Positions 13,900 to 24,222 of a stretch of DNA of 64,000 nucleotides are shown here, in pieces. The DNA lies in NCBI GenBank assembly GCA_028583605.1, contig CM053328.1, positions 5,897,304-5,961,303 on the forward strand, given 5' to 3'. The notes beneath the pieces were generated by a model. The model made no database searches. It was not told the origin of the DNA and saw nothing but the letters and a program-made list of their open reading frames with translations. Within the stretch, counting starts at the first letter, position 1, and each line of letters starts with the position of its first letter. Position numbers and translations under genes: made by a program. The stretch is from Dastarcus helophoroides. Its lineage: Eukaryota > Arthropoda > Insecta > Coleoptera > Bothrideridae.

Positions 13900-15855
13900 T
13901 GTTTTCCTTAATATCATCCCCTTTATTAGCCGCGCTTGGATGAATTTTAAAGTAATACTCGCCCTGAAACCAATTGCAGTAATGTCCACTTATTACAAAT
14001 CTCAATGAACTAAAGAAATCTGTTTGTTATAATCATCGCAATTTTAAAAAAAATATCAAAGCTACTACGGTCAAAATGTTGACATTAAAGGTTTGACTTT
14101 TTAACCAAATTTTGGATTATAAATTGTGATACCTTAAAGTTTAGTACTTGTTAGTCTGGATAACGTAATTTCATGAATTCAGTTTCAAATCTCGTGAACA
14201 AAGCTCGAGTTAGAAAGGGAAAAATCGCAAAATTTTAAATAACATTCAAAGTTCTAAAAAAGTTGAACCTTTGGGATTAGGAAGCCAAAGTACTGGGATT
14301 CCGCTCAATTTTTGCGAGAATAGTCTTGCATGTAAATTGTTCTTGATTTGTGGGATAACGATGGAATCTCGTTTATTTCTTGCTTTTTAACTATTTTCAC
14401 AAAATTCCGCGTTTAAGCTTTCAAATTTTATCTATTTTCCCCAAATTTTTAAGTTTATTCAAAATTTTGACTTTATTACATAATGAATTCTAATACTTTC
14501 TAAAGTGTTTGACTTATTGTCGAAATTTTGATCTCATTCTCCAAAATCACAAATATATAAACTCGAAAACAAATTTTTTTTTTCGAAACAGCTATTTTTT
14601 CAAAATTTAAGGAACCCTTTTTCGTTATATTATAGGTGATGGGTTTGTTCAAATTTTCAAATCCCAAAATTCGAACTTCAACTTTTACTCTTATTTCCAA
14701 AACCAGAGAGAATCTTAAAAAATTTTAAGCCTTTTATTTTTAAAATTATGCATTCAATCTAGACTTTTTTTCTAAAAATTTGAGCTATTTATTCAAAATC
14801 TTGACTTTAAATAAAATTAAAATTTTTTTTCCAATGAATTTGATTTAGATGCAAAATTTTATCTTTTAATTTGCTTTATTTTTTCTTTAAATTGCATATT
14901 AGTAATTGAAATCTTGGAAAAAAGCAAAAACTAAGACAGCATATATTTTTTGTATTATAAAAATATTGTTACAATTTCAAAAAAACCCCAAATTTATTTA
15001 AAAAAATTGGAAAAAAAATTAAATTCAGAGATTTAGATTGAAATTTCGTGTTTAAATCAAAATAAGGAAATAATATCGAAATGTATTGGAAAAAAATGTG
15101 GAATTAAAATCTTTTTAAATTCTATATTTGAACTTTAAAACGAATAACTGCATAAACAAGTGAAATATCCAGCAGGCAAGGTCAAAATTTTATAAAAAAA
15201 TATTTCAGAATAATCGAATTTGCAAAAAAAGTCAACATTTTGAAAAATGAATCGAAAACAAGGTTGAAGTTGTGTCAAAATCTTCTCGAATTTATTTTAA
15301 ACAATTCCTAGAAAATTTTGAAAATTCGCAATTGAAGAGGCCAGATTTTTAAAAAACCAAAATATTTAGAAAAAGACGAATTTTTTAAAAAGTTGAATTT
15401 ACAAAAGCTTTAACTTTCAGAAAAAGTAAAAATTTTGAAAAAGTCGAAATTAACAAAAAAGAAAAATTCAAAAAAGATGGAACTTTTGGAAAAGATCAAA
15501 ATTTTAAAAAAGTGCACATAAAAACGTCAATCTCGAGAAAAAGTTGAAATGTTGATGATAAAATTCGAAATCTTCAATAAAATTGGAAAATTTGGAAAAA
15601 AATCGAAAATGACAAAATGTAGAGTTTAAAAAGAAACCCAATTTATCAAACAAGGTCGAAATTTTCACAAAAAAAATGTTTTTTTTTTTCAATTAAAGCT
15701 AAATTTAAATAAAAGTCGAAACTTCGAAAAAAAATTTAAAATTTAAACAAGATTAGAAATCTTAAAAAAGTGGCAATCTTTTTAAAAAAGTTGCTAAAAA
15801 TATATTTCGAAATGATCGAATTTATAAAAAGAAGTCAAAATATTGAGGAAGAAAA
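13900..15855. repeat. AT-rich degenerate minisatellite
   Basis: Mixed-orientation fragments of the dispersed unit occur (TTCAAAATTTTGACTT on the T-rich side to about 14900, then AAAAAAGTCGAAATTTT on the A-rich side). Phasing is weak and no gene is visible. Confidence 0.6.
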
Positions 15856-15857
15856 TC

Positions 15858-17020
15858 GAATTTTGGTGCAACGTACTGGTCCTTGGTTATCTTCAAAAAT
15901 TGAAATACAAATCTTGTCCCCTGAAACCAAGAAAGATTAAAAAACACAAAAAAAAGGTTGCTATCGACACGCATTAGTTGTGTTTTTTAATCTTTCTTGG
16001 TTTCAGGAAACAAGATTTGTATTTTAGTTTTTTAAGAAAATCGATATTTTAAAAAAAGTTCGAAATTTTCTGTTAACTATTTTAAGAAATTCGAAATCTA
16101 TATAAAACAAAGTCGTGTTACTTACACCATTTATAACTTCCAGAACGGCTGAACGGATTTTTATGATCTTTGCTTTGTTGGATTTGTCTCGGCCTCGAAT
16201 AAGCAGAATAAAGACTAAAATATTGAAAAAAATTCTCGAAAAATTGTTTTATAAGGAATTCGTGTACCCCGCCATCTCTGATTCATAACAGGAATATGCA
16301 ACCTACATTAACCGTAAGTTTTCCAATAGATGGCGCTTGTACTTTTTTTATTATGGCCCGTTTTTAACGAATTTTACGCGTAGGATTCACTCAGGCTCCC
16401 CTAACAAAGCGATAAAAGTCGGTTATTTGGTTTTTTTCTCGATTACTTGCTCATTGACCCCTAATTTTGACTTCAGATTCGTGTTCAGCGGGAAAAAATA
16501 CCTCAAAAAATCGTAGTCCGGCTCCCAGCACACACCACTTTTTTTTGGGAACCTGTGTTGTTTGATTCGTGTTCAGCGGGAAAAAATATCCCAGAAAAAC
16601 CTATAAGTCACTCAAATATTCGAAAAATGTGTTTTATCACAACTAATAGATCTTTTTGTAGGGAGTCTTCTTTTATTCCAGTTTCATACTTTTGATTTTT
16701 ACCCATTTTTAAAATGTTAAATAAATTGAAAAAAACATTTTTAAAATAGTTTGACTGCAAACTCAAAACGTAGAGCTTTTCTTCAAATTTCGTCATTATT
16801 TTAACCTAAATTACAAAATTTAACTTTTTTCCTGAGTTTTCGAGTCCGAAGTTGAAACATCTTTAAATTCTTAGTTTTTCCAAAACTTCTTCTTTTCTTT
16901 AATTTTAAGTGTACCCATATTTTTAATGCTTACTATTTTGTCTAAAATTTTGACTCAGGGGACAAGGTTTGTATTTCAATTTTTGAAGATAACCAAGGGC
17001 CAGTCCGTTTCACCAAAATT
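15858..17020. repeat. 66-bp inverted repeats flanking ~1 kb, with an internal hairpin
   Basis: Positions 15858-15923 recur as a reverse complement at 16956-17020 with only a few mismatches. Within the left copy, 15902-15949 also pairs almost perfectly with 15978-16025 (CTTTCTTGGTTTCAGG is the mid-part of the right arm), leaving a ~28-nt loop. The interior holds a phrase common in insect interspersed repeats (ACTTCCAGAACGGCTGAACG near 16138) and two near-copies of TTCGTGTTCAGCGGGAAAA (16480 and 16565). It is a composite or fold-back mobile element without visible coding capacity. Confidence 0.6.
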
Positions 17021-17317
17021 AAAACTCATTTTTTTTCTCAGTTTATTTATTCCTCGACAGGTTCTGATTATTTTGACTTTTCAACATATAACTCCGCTTT
17101 TGTGGTGAATTGAAAGGTTTTTATTACAATAAAAATTAACCTCGATCCAAATTTTTAAACGCTTAAGTCACCGCAGTCATCAAGAAAATGTAATAAGAGT
17201 AGACGAAAATATATTCTTTCAAATTTTAAAAACTACTTAGATCTATGAAAAGAATACAACCTGCTTTTAATGTGCTATATTTAATTAAAATATCTAAAAT
17301 CAGTTTTCCTAAATGTG

Positions 17318-17800
17318 TTAATTCTTGCCACTTTTGTTTTCTTTTTCAAGCTCCGTCAATCGTTCCAAAATTTTACTAGTCTCCAAACCATGGGACTGAT
17401 TGTAAGCCAACGATGCCTTAAGCTGGTGCTCCTCCAATCCCTCTATTCTACTGTACAAGGTTCTGCCTAATTCTGCATCTACATCATTCTCTTCTCGAAG
17501 AACTGTGAAATATATCAAAAATACGGTCAAACTAGCTATAATTACATAGGGCTCGTACCAAAGCCTTGGTTCCGCTATGCCGGTTCTGGACGTTTTAGCC
17601 TGCCATTTGCTGGCGGGACTCATGGAATATTTTATGGGGGTTTCCGGATTTTCATTGATGTTAATTTTTTTCGTCGAGTAATTTCTAAACGTCGCCTTAC
17701 ACCTAAGTAACATTGGTTTAAAACTTGAATACAAGTGAGAACATTTTCAGTCTTACCTACAAAGTACCTCGGTTATTTTACTAAATCGGTTAAATAACAT
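17318..17800 (-). CDS. UQCC4: UQCC4/CCSMST1-like mitochondrial complex III assembly factor
   Basis: I read two exons, complement(17318-17702) and complement(17757-17800), joined over a 54-nt GT-AG intron (GTAAGA...CTTAG) to give 142 residues. The N-terminus (residues 1-27) is rich in Arg, Lys, Phe and Ser without acids apart from one Glu, as a mitochondrial presequence should be. A PIKYS motif at 37-41, an aromatic W63-Y64 pair, one membrane helix at about 66-83 and the following LREEND acidic block match the CCSMST1/UQCC4 family, which assists assembly of ubiquinol-cytochrome c reductase in the inner membrane. The C-terminus (about 95-140) is charged and probably helical. An unspliced start at ATG 17713 would give 131 residues and also looks mitochondrial. 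The family call rests on remembered pattern similarity. Confidence 0.72.
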
Positions 17801-18265
17801 TTTTAATATGGAATTTTTCAGACGAATGAGGTTATGTAGAAACGGGAATCGTGTATAAGACAAATTATTATAACTAATTTTGAAAGTTGGGCCAAATAGA
17901 ACATAATAATACAAGTTTTTAATTTACATCTTTTAATTTAGTTTAATCTTTTGTAGATTATTTAGTCGAGCATTTAAAAGATGAAATATTTGAATTTGCC
18001 GCTTTCATACTGTCATTTATGTTCCATGCAGAGTTGTCAGCTTGCCCAAGCAAACTCACTAATGGTAAAGGTGAAACTACACTAAAGACCTAAAGCCATG
18101 TATTTGTGTCTACACGTTGACTGAATATAAACGAGCTAACAAAAAAAAAGGTTTTGATTCTAATTTAACACAATAACGTTTAAGGAATAATTTGGTAATG
18201 AATATTTGTGCAAGCATACTTTGCATGCATAACAGAGAGCGATTGAGCGAGAGGGAGAGAAAGAG

Positions 18266-18351
<86 letters not shown>

Positions 18352-19120
18352 AGAGAAGCTTTAATATTATCGAATTTGTAAGTTAAAGTCAGAATTCCTG
18401 AAAATAGACGGAATTTTGATTTTAAGTTGTTAAATTGTTGGTTATAAAATAAAAAAATTACGTTAAAATCAAAAATTTTAGGAAACGTTTCAAAAATCCC
18501 ATATATTATCCGAAATATATATGGGACAAAAACACAAATTTTAATTTTAAACTCGAAATTTTGGTTTTAAAATTGATGCTTTAAACAGTTTTTTTTTTAG
18601 TTTAAACATAAAAGATTCAGAAAAAGCCCAAAATAAAAAGAAAAAATGTACCTGAATCGAGTTTAAAATTGAGAAATTGAGAAAAAAAATTAAATTTCAA
18701 ATAAAAAATGAAATTATGATATAAAAAAATTAGTTTTAATAAAAAATTTCGTGAAAAATAACAAATATTTTAGTTTATACATTCGAAATTGTGAATAATA
18801 TGTTTAAACAAAGGTAAAGTCAAAATATCGAAAAACCAATTCCAAAGGATTTATAAAAAATGTAATTTCGAGTTTTAAGTGGAAAATTAAATTGAAATGA
18901 GATTTGATAAAAGAATTAGAGCAAAATATTCGGAGTTTCTATAGAATATAGTGAGATAAGCATAAGGAATTTACCACCGGAGCCAAATATGATGAATCGC
19001 ATTATTTCATGCTTCGCTCGTTTAGTGGGTACGTAGCTTTAACAATATTATTTCACTTTGTCAAAGATAAATTGTTGGATATGGCAACGTTGCTCATATA
19101 TCGTATGTTTGATAAAAAGC
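17801..19120. other. Intergenic AT-rich DNA between UQCC4-like gene and RpL3
   Basis: Apart from the GA microsatellite this interval is AT-rich with weak minisatellite traces (18400-18950). It separates a minus-strand gene from the plus-strand RpL3 gene, so promoters of both should lie at its two ends. Confidence 0.5.
18249..18357. repeat. (GA)n microsatellite
   Basis: An almost pure GA dinucleotide run of about 65 bases lies at the centre, with imperfect AGAGAAAG units on both sides. The open frame through it (Arg/Glu repeats) is meaningless. Confidence 0.95.
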
Positions 19121-19126
19121 GCATAC

Positions 19127-19162
19127 TCCTATTCCTCTGCCATTTTTGTTCTAAACGCTGAC
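19127..19162 (+). promoter_or_regulatory. Probable 5'-TOP leader of RpL3
   Basis: The short stretch ahead of the ATG contains ATTCCTCTGCCATTTTTG. A C-initiated pyrimidine tract is expected at the cap site of ribosomal protein mRNAs and would couple translation to TOR signalling. The exact transcription start cannot be read from sequence alone. Confidence 0.4.
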
Positions 19163-22100
19163 ATGGTGAGTGCCCTATTTCTTGTTTTATTTTATCAATC
19201 CTATGCAATATCAATAATTTTCATTTAAATTCTGAAAACTATTAAAAGCATAAATACGTTACAAATATAATTGTTGACCTCATTTCGGAATTAACTCGAT
19301 TTTTTGATTATTATAAATATTGAGGTTAACTCATATGATGATTTAGATTTTTATTGTTTATGGTTGCTTATCCGAAATATAATGTGGATAGTATTCTAGG
19401 GCGGTCTGATTATCCAAATATACGAATTTATTACAAATTGAAGTCTTCGCAATGTCTAATAGTTTCGTCTTAGTCTCACAGGAAGTTCAGCGCCCCCCGT
19501 CACGGGTCCATGGGTTTCTACCCAAAAAAGAGATCCCAAAGGCACCGTGGTAAAGTTAAGGCCTTCCCCAAGGATGACCCATCCAAACCAGTCCATTTAA
19601 CCGCCTTCATTGGCTACAAGGCCGGTATGACTCACGTCGTTCGTGAAGCCGACAGACCTGGTTCTAAAATCAACAAGAAGGAAATTGTAGAAGCTGTGAC
19701 CATTTTGGAAACTCCACCAATGATGGTTGTGGGTGTTGTCGGTTATATCGAAACCCCACACGGTCTTCGTGCTTTGGCCACTGTTTGGGCCGAGCATTTG
19801 TCTGAAGATTGCAGAAGGCGATTCTACAAGAACTGGTAAGTTATTAAGTGTTATTATCATTAGCTGTGATATTAAAAGTATCCTCAAAGTTCTCCAATGG
19901 CTGCATGAGAACTCTAGAACTGTCCACTAATGACTAGTCCAATTTGGACGTCAGTCGAGGTGTGATTGAGGGCAAAGTCTCCTCTAAACTATGAGACAAA
20001 CCCTCCTTGTTCTTACAGAGGAACAGTAGTATCAGTTTTTTTGGGCTGTTTACCATTGTTTGCTACCAATAGGTACAAGAGTAAGAAGAAGGCTTTCACC
20101 AAAGCTTCCAAGAAATGGTCTGATGATTTAGGAAAGAAATCTATTGAGCGTGACTTCAAAAAGATCATCAAGTACTGCAAAGTCGTCAGAATCATCGCCC
20201 ACACTCAGGTTTGTGGTTTTTTTTGTTTATGTTTGGTAAGATTGACACGATCAGTGTAGGAGCTTACCCTCCAGCTGGCGGCCTGGGAGCTTTATTCAAT
20301 ATTGCTTTCGCCGCAGTGTCAAAGATCAAGTTGCCCTTCGGGAGGCGCAGAGTGCATATTCCATAATCTTCTTGTAGTCCCTGGACTGTGACATTGAGAC
20401 AGACCATGCACTTTACATTCTCTTCTCAAAAGTTTGTTCATATTTAACCCCTTAACGTACACGCTCGAGTTAATTCGAGCGCAAAACAAGCCAAATTGTA
20501 CATACTCGAGATAATTCGAGATGTGTATTTCTATGCTGCTGTAATTGTCATTATCTAATATAATTGAAAATTGAAAATAACTGAAAGCTAAGAAAAATAA
20601 TGGTTTTATAGATATTTGTTGTTTTTCAAAAAAACTGCATTACAGGGTTAATTCAATGGACAGCTTTGTGAAAATATGTATTAAAAGCTTAGAATTATAT
20701 TTCCAAATTTGAAAAATTAGGCTTAAACTCAAAAAATTGTGGTTTTGTCACTAAGATGTCATAAAAAATGACGAACACTTTTAAAAATTGCAAAATATTT
20801 TCTAAAATGTTAAAATTAAAGAAATTGAAAAAACTCAGTATTTGAAAAAAAGATTTTTTTACTTAAAATTTGTAAAGTTTTTTCAAATTAACTGTTTGTT
20901 TTAACAATTAACAATTTTGCATTAGATGAAGCTATTGAAACAACGCCAGAAGAAAGCCCACATAATGGAAATCCAACTCAATGGTGGAACTGTTGCCGAC
21001 AAAGTAGCATGGGCAAGAGAACATTTAGAAAAACCCATTCCAGTAGCCCAAGTTTTTGCCCAAGACGAGATGATCGACTGCATTGGTGTCACCAAGGGTA
21101 AAGGATACAAAGGTAAGTTTCGTATCATCGATAGTATGATGCCAATATTTAACATTTCATGATGACAAACCATGGTTGTGCATATCTGATTAATTTGATG
21201 ATACAACCATGCTGCCTTCCTTCTGATGTCTGCAGTGTTTAATATGAACTGCTCTGGTTTTATGGCAATATCTAATTAGTTTGTCTTCTTCAGGTGTAAC
21301 ATCTCGTTGGCACACAAAGAAATTGCCACGTAAGACACACAAAGGTCTGCGTAAAGTAGCTTGTATTGGAGCTTGGCATCCATCCAGAGTATCCTTCACT
21401 GTTGCCCGTGCTGGTCAGAAGGGTTACCACCATCGTACTGAGATGAACAAGAAGATTTACCGCATTGGAGCTGGAATCCACACCAAGGATGGCAAGGTAT
21501 TAAATTCTCAAATATTTTTTTAACCTTTTGTGGGGGCCTTTATATGCCCTGTCGCCTAGATTTCTAAATTCTTATGATTACATTAATTTAATTTACATGA
21601 TGATAACCTTTAGAGCCAAAAGGATTATGATAAAATCCATGATCTTAAATGATAGGACTGATTTAATTAAATTTTATGTACATCGATTCAGTGCTGATTG
21701 ATCATAGTCTAATGTGTAACTTTTGTTCCCAGGTTATTAAAAACAATGCTTCAACAGAATACGACTTGACTGAAAAGACCATCACACCCATGGGTGGCTT
21801 CCCCCATTATGGTGAAGTTAACAACGATTTCATCATGCTCAAGGGATGTTGCATGGGTCCCAAAAAGCGTGTCATTACTCTTAGAAAGGTAATTGTCATG
21901 AAATTTATGTCTTGTGGCTTCGTAATTCTGATGAAACATCAGTTTCGGTTCAAGTGACTCAATTTCAGAATAAAATACAGTTGTGTATGCTTATAACGAA
22001 CCTGAAGAGACCAAAGAAATCAGTTCGTTATAGCAAAGTTCAGATTAAACGATAAATAAAATTAGTACTTCAACTGTGTATCTTTCAAATTGGTTCATTT

Positions 22101-22870
22101 TAAGCCAAAGTTTCTATTAAGCAATTTTGTTGTAAGCGGACATCACTGTATATTTGAAATTGCTCGAATCGACATTGGGTTATTTTTATTTATAAATTTC
22201 CACCAATAAGTTGTACCATTGGTACTAAAAGTGCATGTTATATCTATTTGTAGTTTTTATTGCAACTGTCTCATTTTGACACGATCAGTTAGGAGCTTAC
22301 CCTCTTGCTGGTGGCAAAGAAGTTTTATTTCATAAAATTTTGGCCACAGTGTCAAAAAGCATGTTGCCCCTTGGGAGGTGCAAAGTGTATATTCCATAAT
22401 CTTTTTGTAGTCTCTGGATGATGACATTGAGACAAACCATACACTTTACAGCTTTTTTTTTATGAACAACTAGTTTTTCTTTTAATTAATAGTTACTAAA
22501 ATTGTAAAAGTTGAGGTAAAATTTTGTTTTGTTCATTTAAGTAAAAATTTATATGAAAATTCTAAATTAGTGCAAAACGCAATCCAATTCATTTAAATTT
22601 TAGCGCTGAGGATCCTCCTTCATGTTGCATCATTTTATTTAATTTTGTTGAATGTAGGTTTTGATTTATCGTTTTCATTTTCAGTCATTGTTGGTGCACA
22701 CCAAACGTGTTGCTCTTGAGAAGATCAACCTTAAATTCATTGATACCTCGTCCAAATTCGGTCATGGTAGATTCCAGACTGCAACAGATAAGGCTGCCTT
22801 CATGGGTCCACTCAAGAAGGACAGAATCAAGGAAGAAGAGAAAGCAACTGCTGCAGCAACTTCAAAATAA
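19163..22870 (+). CDS. RpL3: Ribosomal protein L3 (uL3), large subunit
   Basis: Seven exons join in frame: 19163-19165 (the ATG alone), 19474-19835, 20073-20208, 20926-21112, 21294-21496, 21733-21888 and 22685-22870. They total 1233 nt or 410 residues, the usual length for eukaryotic uL3. All introns are GT-AG. The protein starts [16 protein letters not shown] and carries the uL3 core near the peptidyl-transferase centre ([15 protein letters not shown]...GAWHP). The Lys/Ala-rich tail ends TAAATSK. The first exon contributes only the start codon, so upstream sequence is leader. A pyrimidine-rich CCTCTGCC stretch just before the ATG fits a 5'-TOP transcript start. AATAAA follows the stop at 22903. 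Introns 3 and 6 host U17-like RNAs. Confidence 0.97.
20242..20420 (+). ncRNA. Box H/ACA snoRNA, U17/snR30-like, copy 1 (RpL3 intron 3)
   Basis: The 5' hairpin is closed by TTGACAC (20242-20248) and GTGTCAA (20316-20322). An H box AGATCA (fits ANANNA) follows at 20323-20328. A small middle stem (TTGC/GCAG) and a 3' hairpin closed by AGTGCAT (20351-20357) and ATGCACT (20406-20412) come next. ACA lies at 20415-20417, exactly three bases before the predicted end. Inside the 3' hairpin are ATATTCC (20356-20362) and AGACCAT (20401-20407), which match the m1 (AUAUUCCUA) and m2 (AAACCAU) elements that define U17/snR30, the H/ACA RNA needed for 18S rRNA processing rather than pseudouridylation. Release would be by intron debranching and trimming. 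The closing helices of copy 2 support the fold. Confidence 0.85.
20462..20522. repeat. Two CTCGAG/TTCGAG palindromes in RpL3 intron 3
   Basis: CGCTCGAGTTAATTCGAGCG at 20462-20481 is a 7-bp stem with a 6-nt loop. A related ACTCGAGATAATTCGAGA-type palindrome follows at about 20504-20521. They lie about 40 nt past the first U17-like RNA. They could be mobile-element debris or a processing landmark; function is unknown. Confidence 0.5.
21978..22148. mobile_element. 171-bp pogo/Tigger-like MITE in RpL3 intron 6
   Basis: The ends CAGTTGTGTATGCTTATAAC and, on the other strand, CAGTGATGTCCGCTTACAAC form terminal inverted repeats with four mismatches in 20 positions. The element is flanked on both sides by TA (21976-21977 and 22149-22150), as expected for Tc1/mariner/pogo insertion. 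The CAGT...GCTTATAACGAA style of end is typical of Tigger/pogo families. No coding capacity. It lies about 130 bp upstream of the second U17-like RNA. Confidence 0.75.
22276..22453 (+). ncRNA. Box H/ACA snoRNA, U17/snR30-like, copy 2 (RpL3 intron 6)
   Basis: This is a paralogue of the intron-3 RNA with the same order of parts. The 5' hairpin is closed by TTGACAC (22276-22282) and GTGTCAA (22349-22355). An H box of the AAAGCA type follows, then a TTGC/GCAA mini-stem and a 3' hairpin closed by AGTGTAT (22384-22390) and ATACACT (22439-22445). ACA is at 22448-22450, three bases from the end. The m1-like ATATTCC is at 22389-22395 and a perfect m2, AAACCAT, at 22434-22440. Relative to copy 1 the 3' stem has a C-to-T change on one side and the matching G-to-A on the other, so base pairing is preserved. 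Confidence 0.87.
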
Positions 22871-22929
22871 AATGTTTTGAGTTTGTTATTGATTATCCTA
22901 ATAATAAAGGACGAAAAAAACTTTATTTT

Positions 22930-24180
22930 AAAATTATTTATGAACATCTCCCCCGCTTTTGTGAGAAATTTGTAAATAATACATGATGTTTTGCAGTTAA
23001 ATAATGTAACTAATGTTGGTTTTCCCACATTTACGAAAGCAAATGTTTAGCTTTTTATTGATGCAACATTTTGTGTGAAAAATCAGAATTTCCAAAATAA
23101 ATTGAATTTGGAGAAAAATCCCAGCTTTCTAAATATATTTTTCTCGATTCTTTTGTAAATTATGTTTCAAAATTTTTATATTTTTTATTAAAATGTTAGT
23201 TTAATTGCAGAGAAATAAAATAGAAAAAGACTAATTTTAAATAAAAAATGCTCAATTTAAAGTAGAAATTTACAAAAACATGACATTCAGTCAAAAATTT
23301 TAGGAACAGGTTAAAATTTCAGGACAAAATTTCGAAAAAAAGTGAAATTCCATAAAATATTCAAAATTTGGAATATAATTCAATTTTGAGAGAAAAAGGT
23401 AGAATTTTGAATAGTACTCGTAATTATCCCAGTTTTAGGATAGTCGAAATTTTCAGGAAATCAAATTTAAAATGAAAACTTGAAAAATATTGAAATGTCA
23501 AGAAACATTTTCCAGAGTAAGAAGATAGTGGTTTCTGCAGCAAGAGCGGATATGATGTCCATATCGCACGAGAACGAAGTTCGAGTGCGATATGGACAAT
23601 CCACTCGAGTTGTACAGCGAATTTTTCCCACGACTACGATCCCTCAAAAACAAAAATACGATTTAACAAATATTTTTTTCGTTAAATCCGTCAACTTGAC
23701 AAATTCTATGATATAATTTTGAACCTAAAAATGACATTCGTTTTTATCGCATGGTCGTGATTGATCAATTTCATATTCACACTAGTGTGGATGTGAAATC
23801 GACCAATTACTACTCGACTTACTTTATATCTGTTCACTAGAATGATATGGCCTATCTATCCTGCTCGTAAGTTATAAAGAAAACAGTGAATATACGGGTG
23901 GGAGTGGGAAAATTCATTTTTAATTAATTTAAAGATTTTTAAGCACTTCTGGACAGGATCGAATTCCAAAAGATGTATGTATACCTTTTAGACTATGGTT
24001 GTGAAAGTTTTCGTAAAAGTATATTGAAAATGGAGTTTTGAATGAATCGCTCATACTGCAATCAACCGACGGTGGCGCTAAAGATTTGGTTTTTATTCAT
24101 AACATTGCAGTTGTAACTTTATTTTGTTTTGTATTTTTGTCTGTGATCTTAATTTATTGTCTATGATATAATCAAGGTAT
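22930..24180. repeat. AT-rich intergenic DNA with two palindromes
   Basis: The first 500 bp are A-rich degenerate minisatellite. A hairpin occupies 23556-23598 (TGTCCATATCGCAC pairing with GTGCGATATGGACA). A second, longer imperfect palindrome occupies about 23758-23809, centred on CACACTAGTGTG near 23783. Both resemble cores of fold-back or MITE-type elements such as the one at 5995-6112. Confidence 0.6.
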
Positions 24181-24222
24181 TCTATGGACTTAACCTCTAA
24201 TTGCAATATTTTTTTTACAAAA

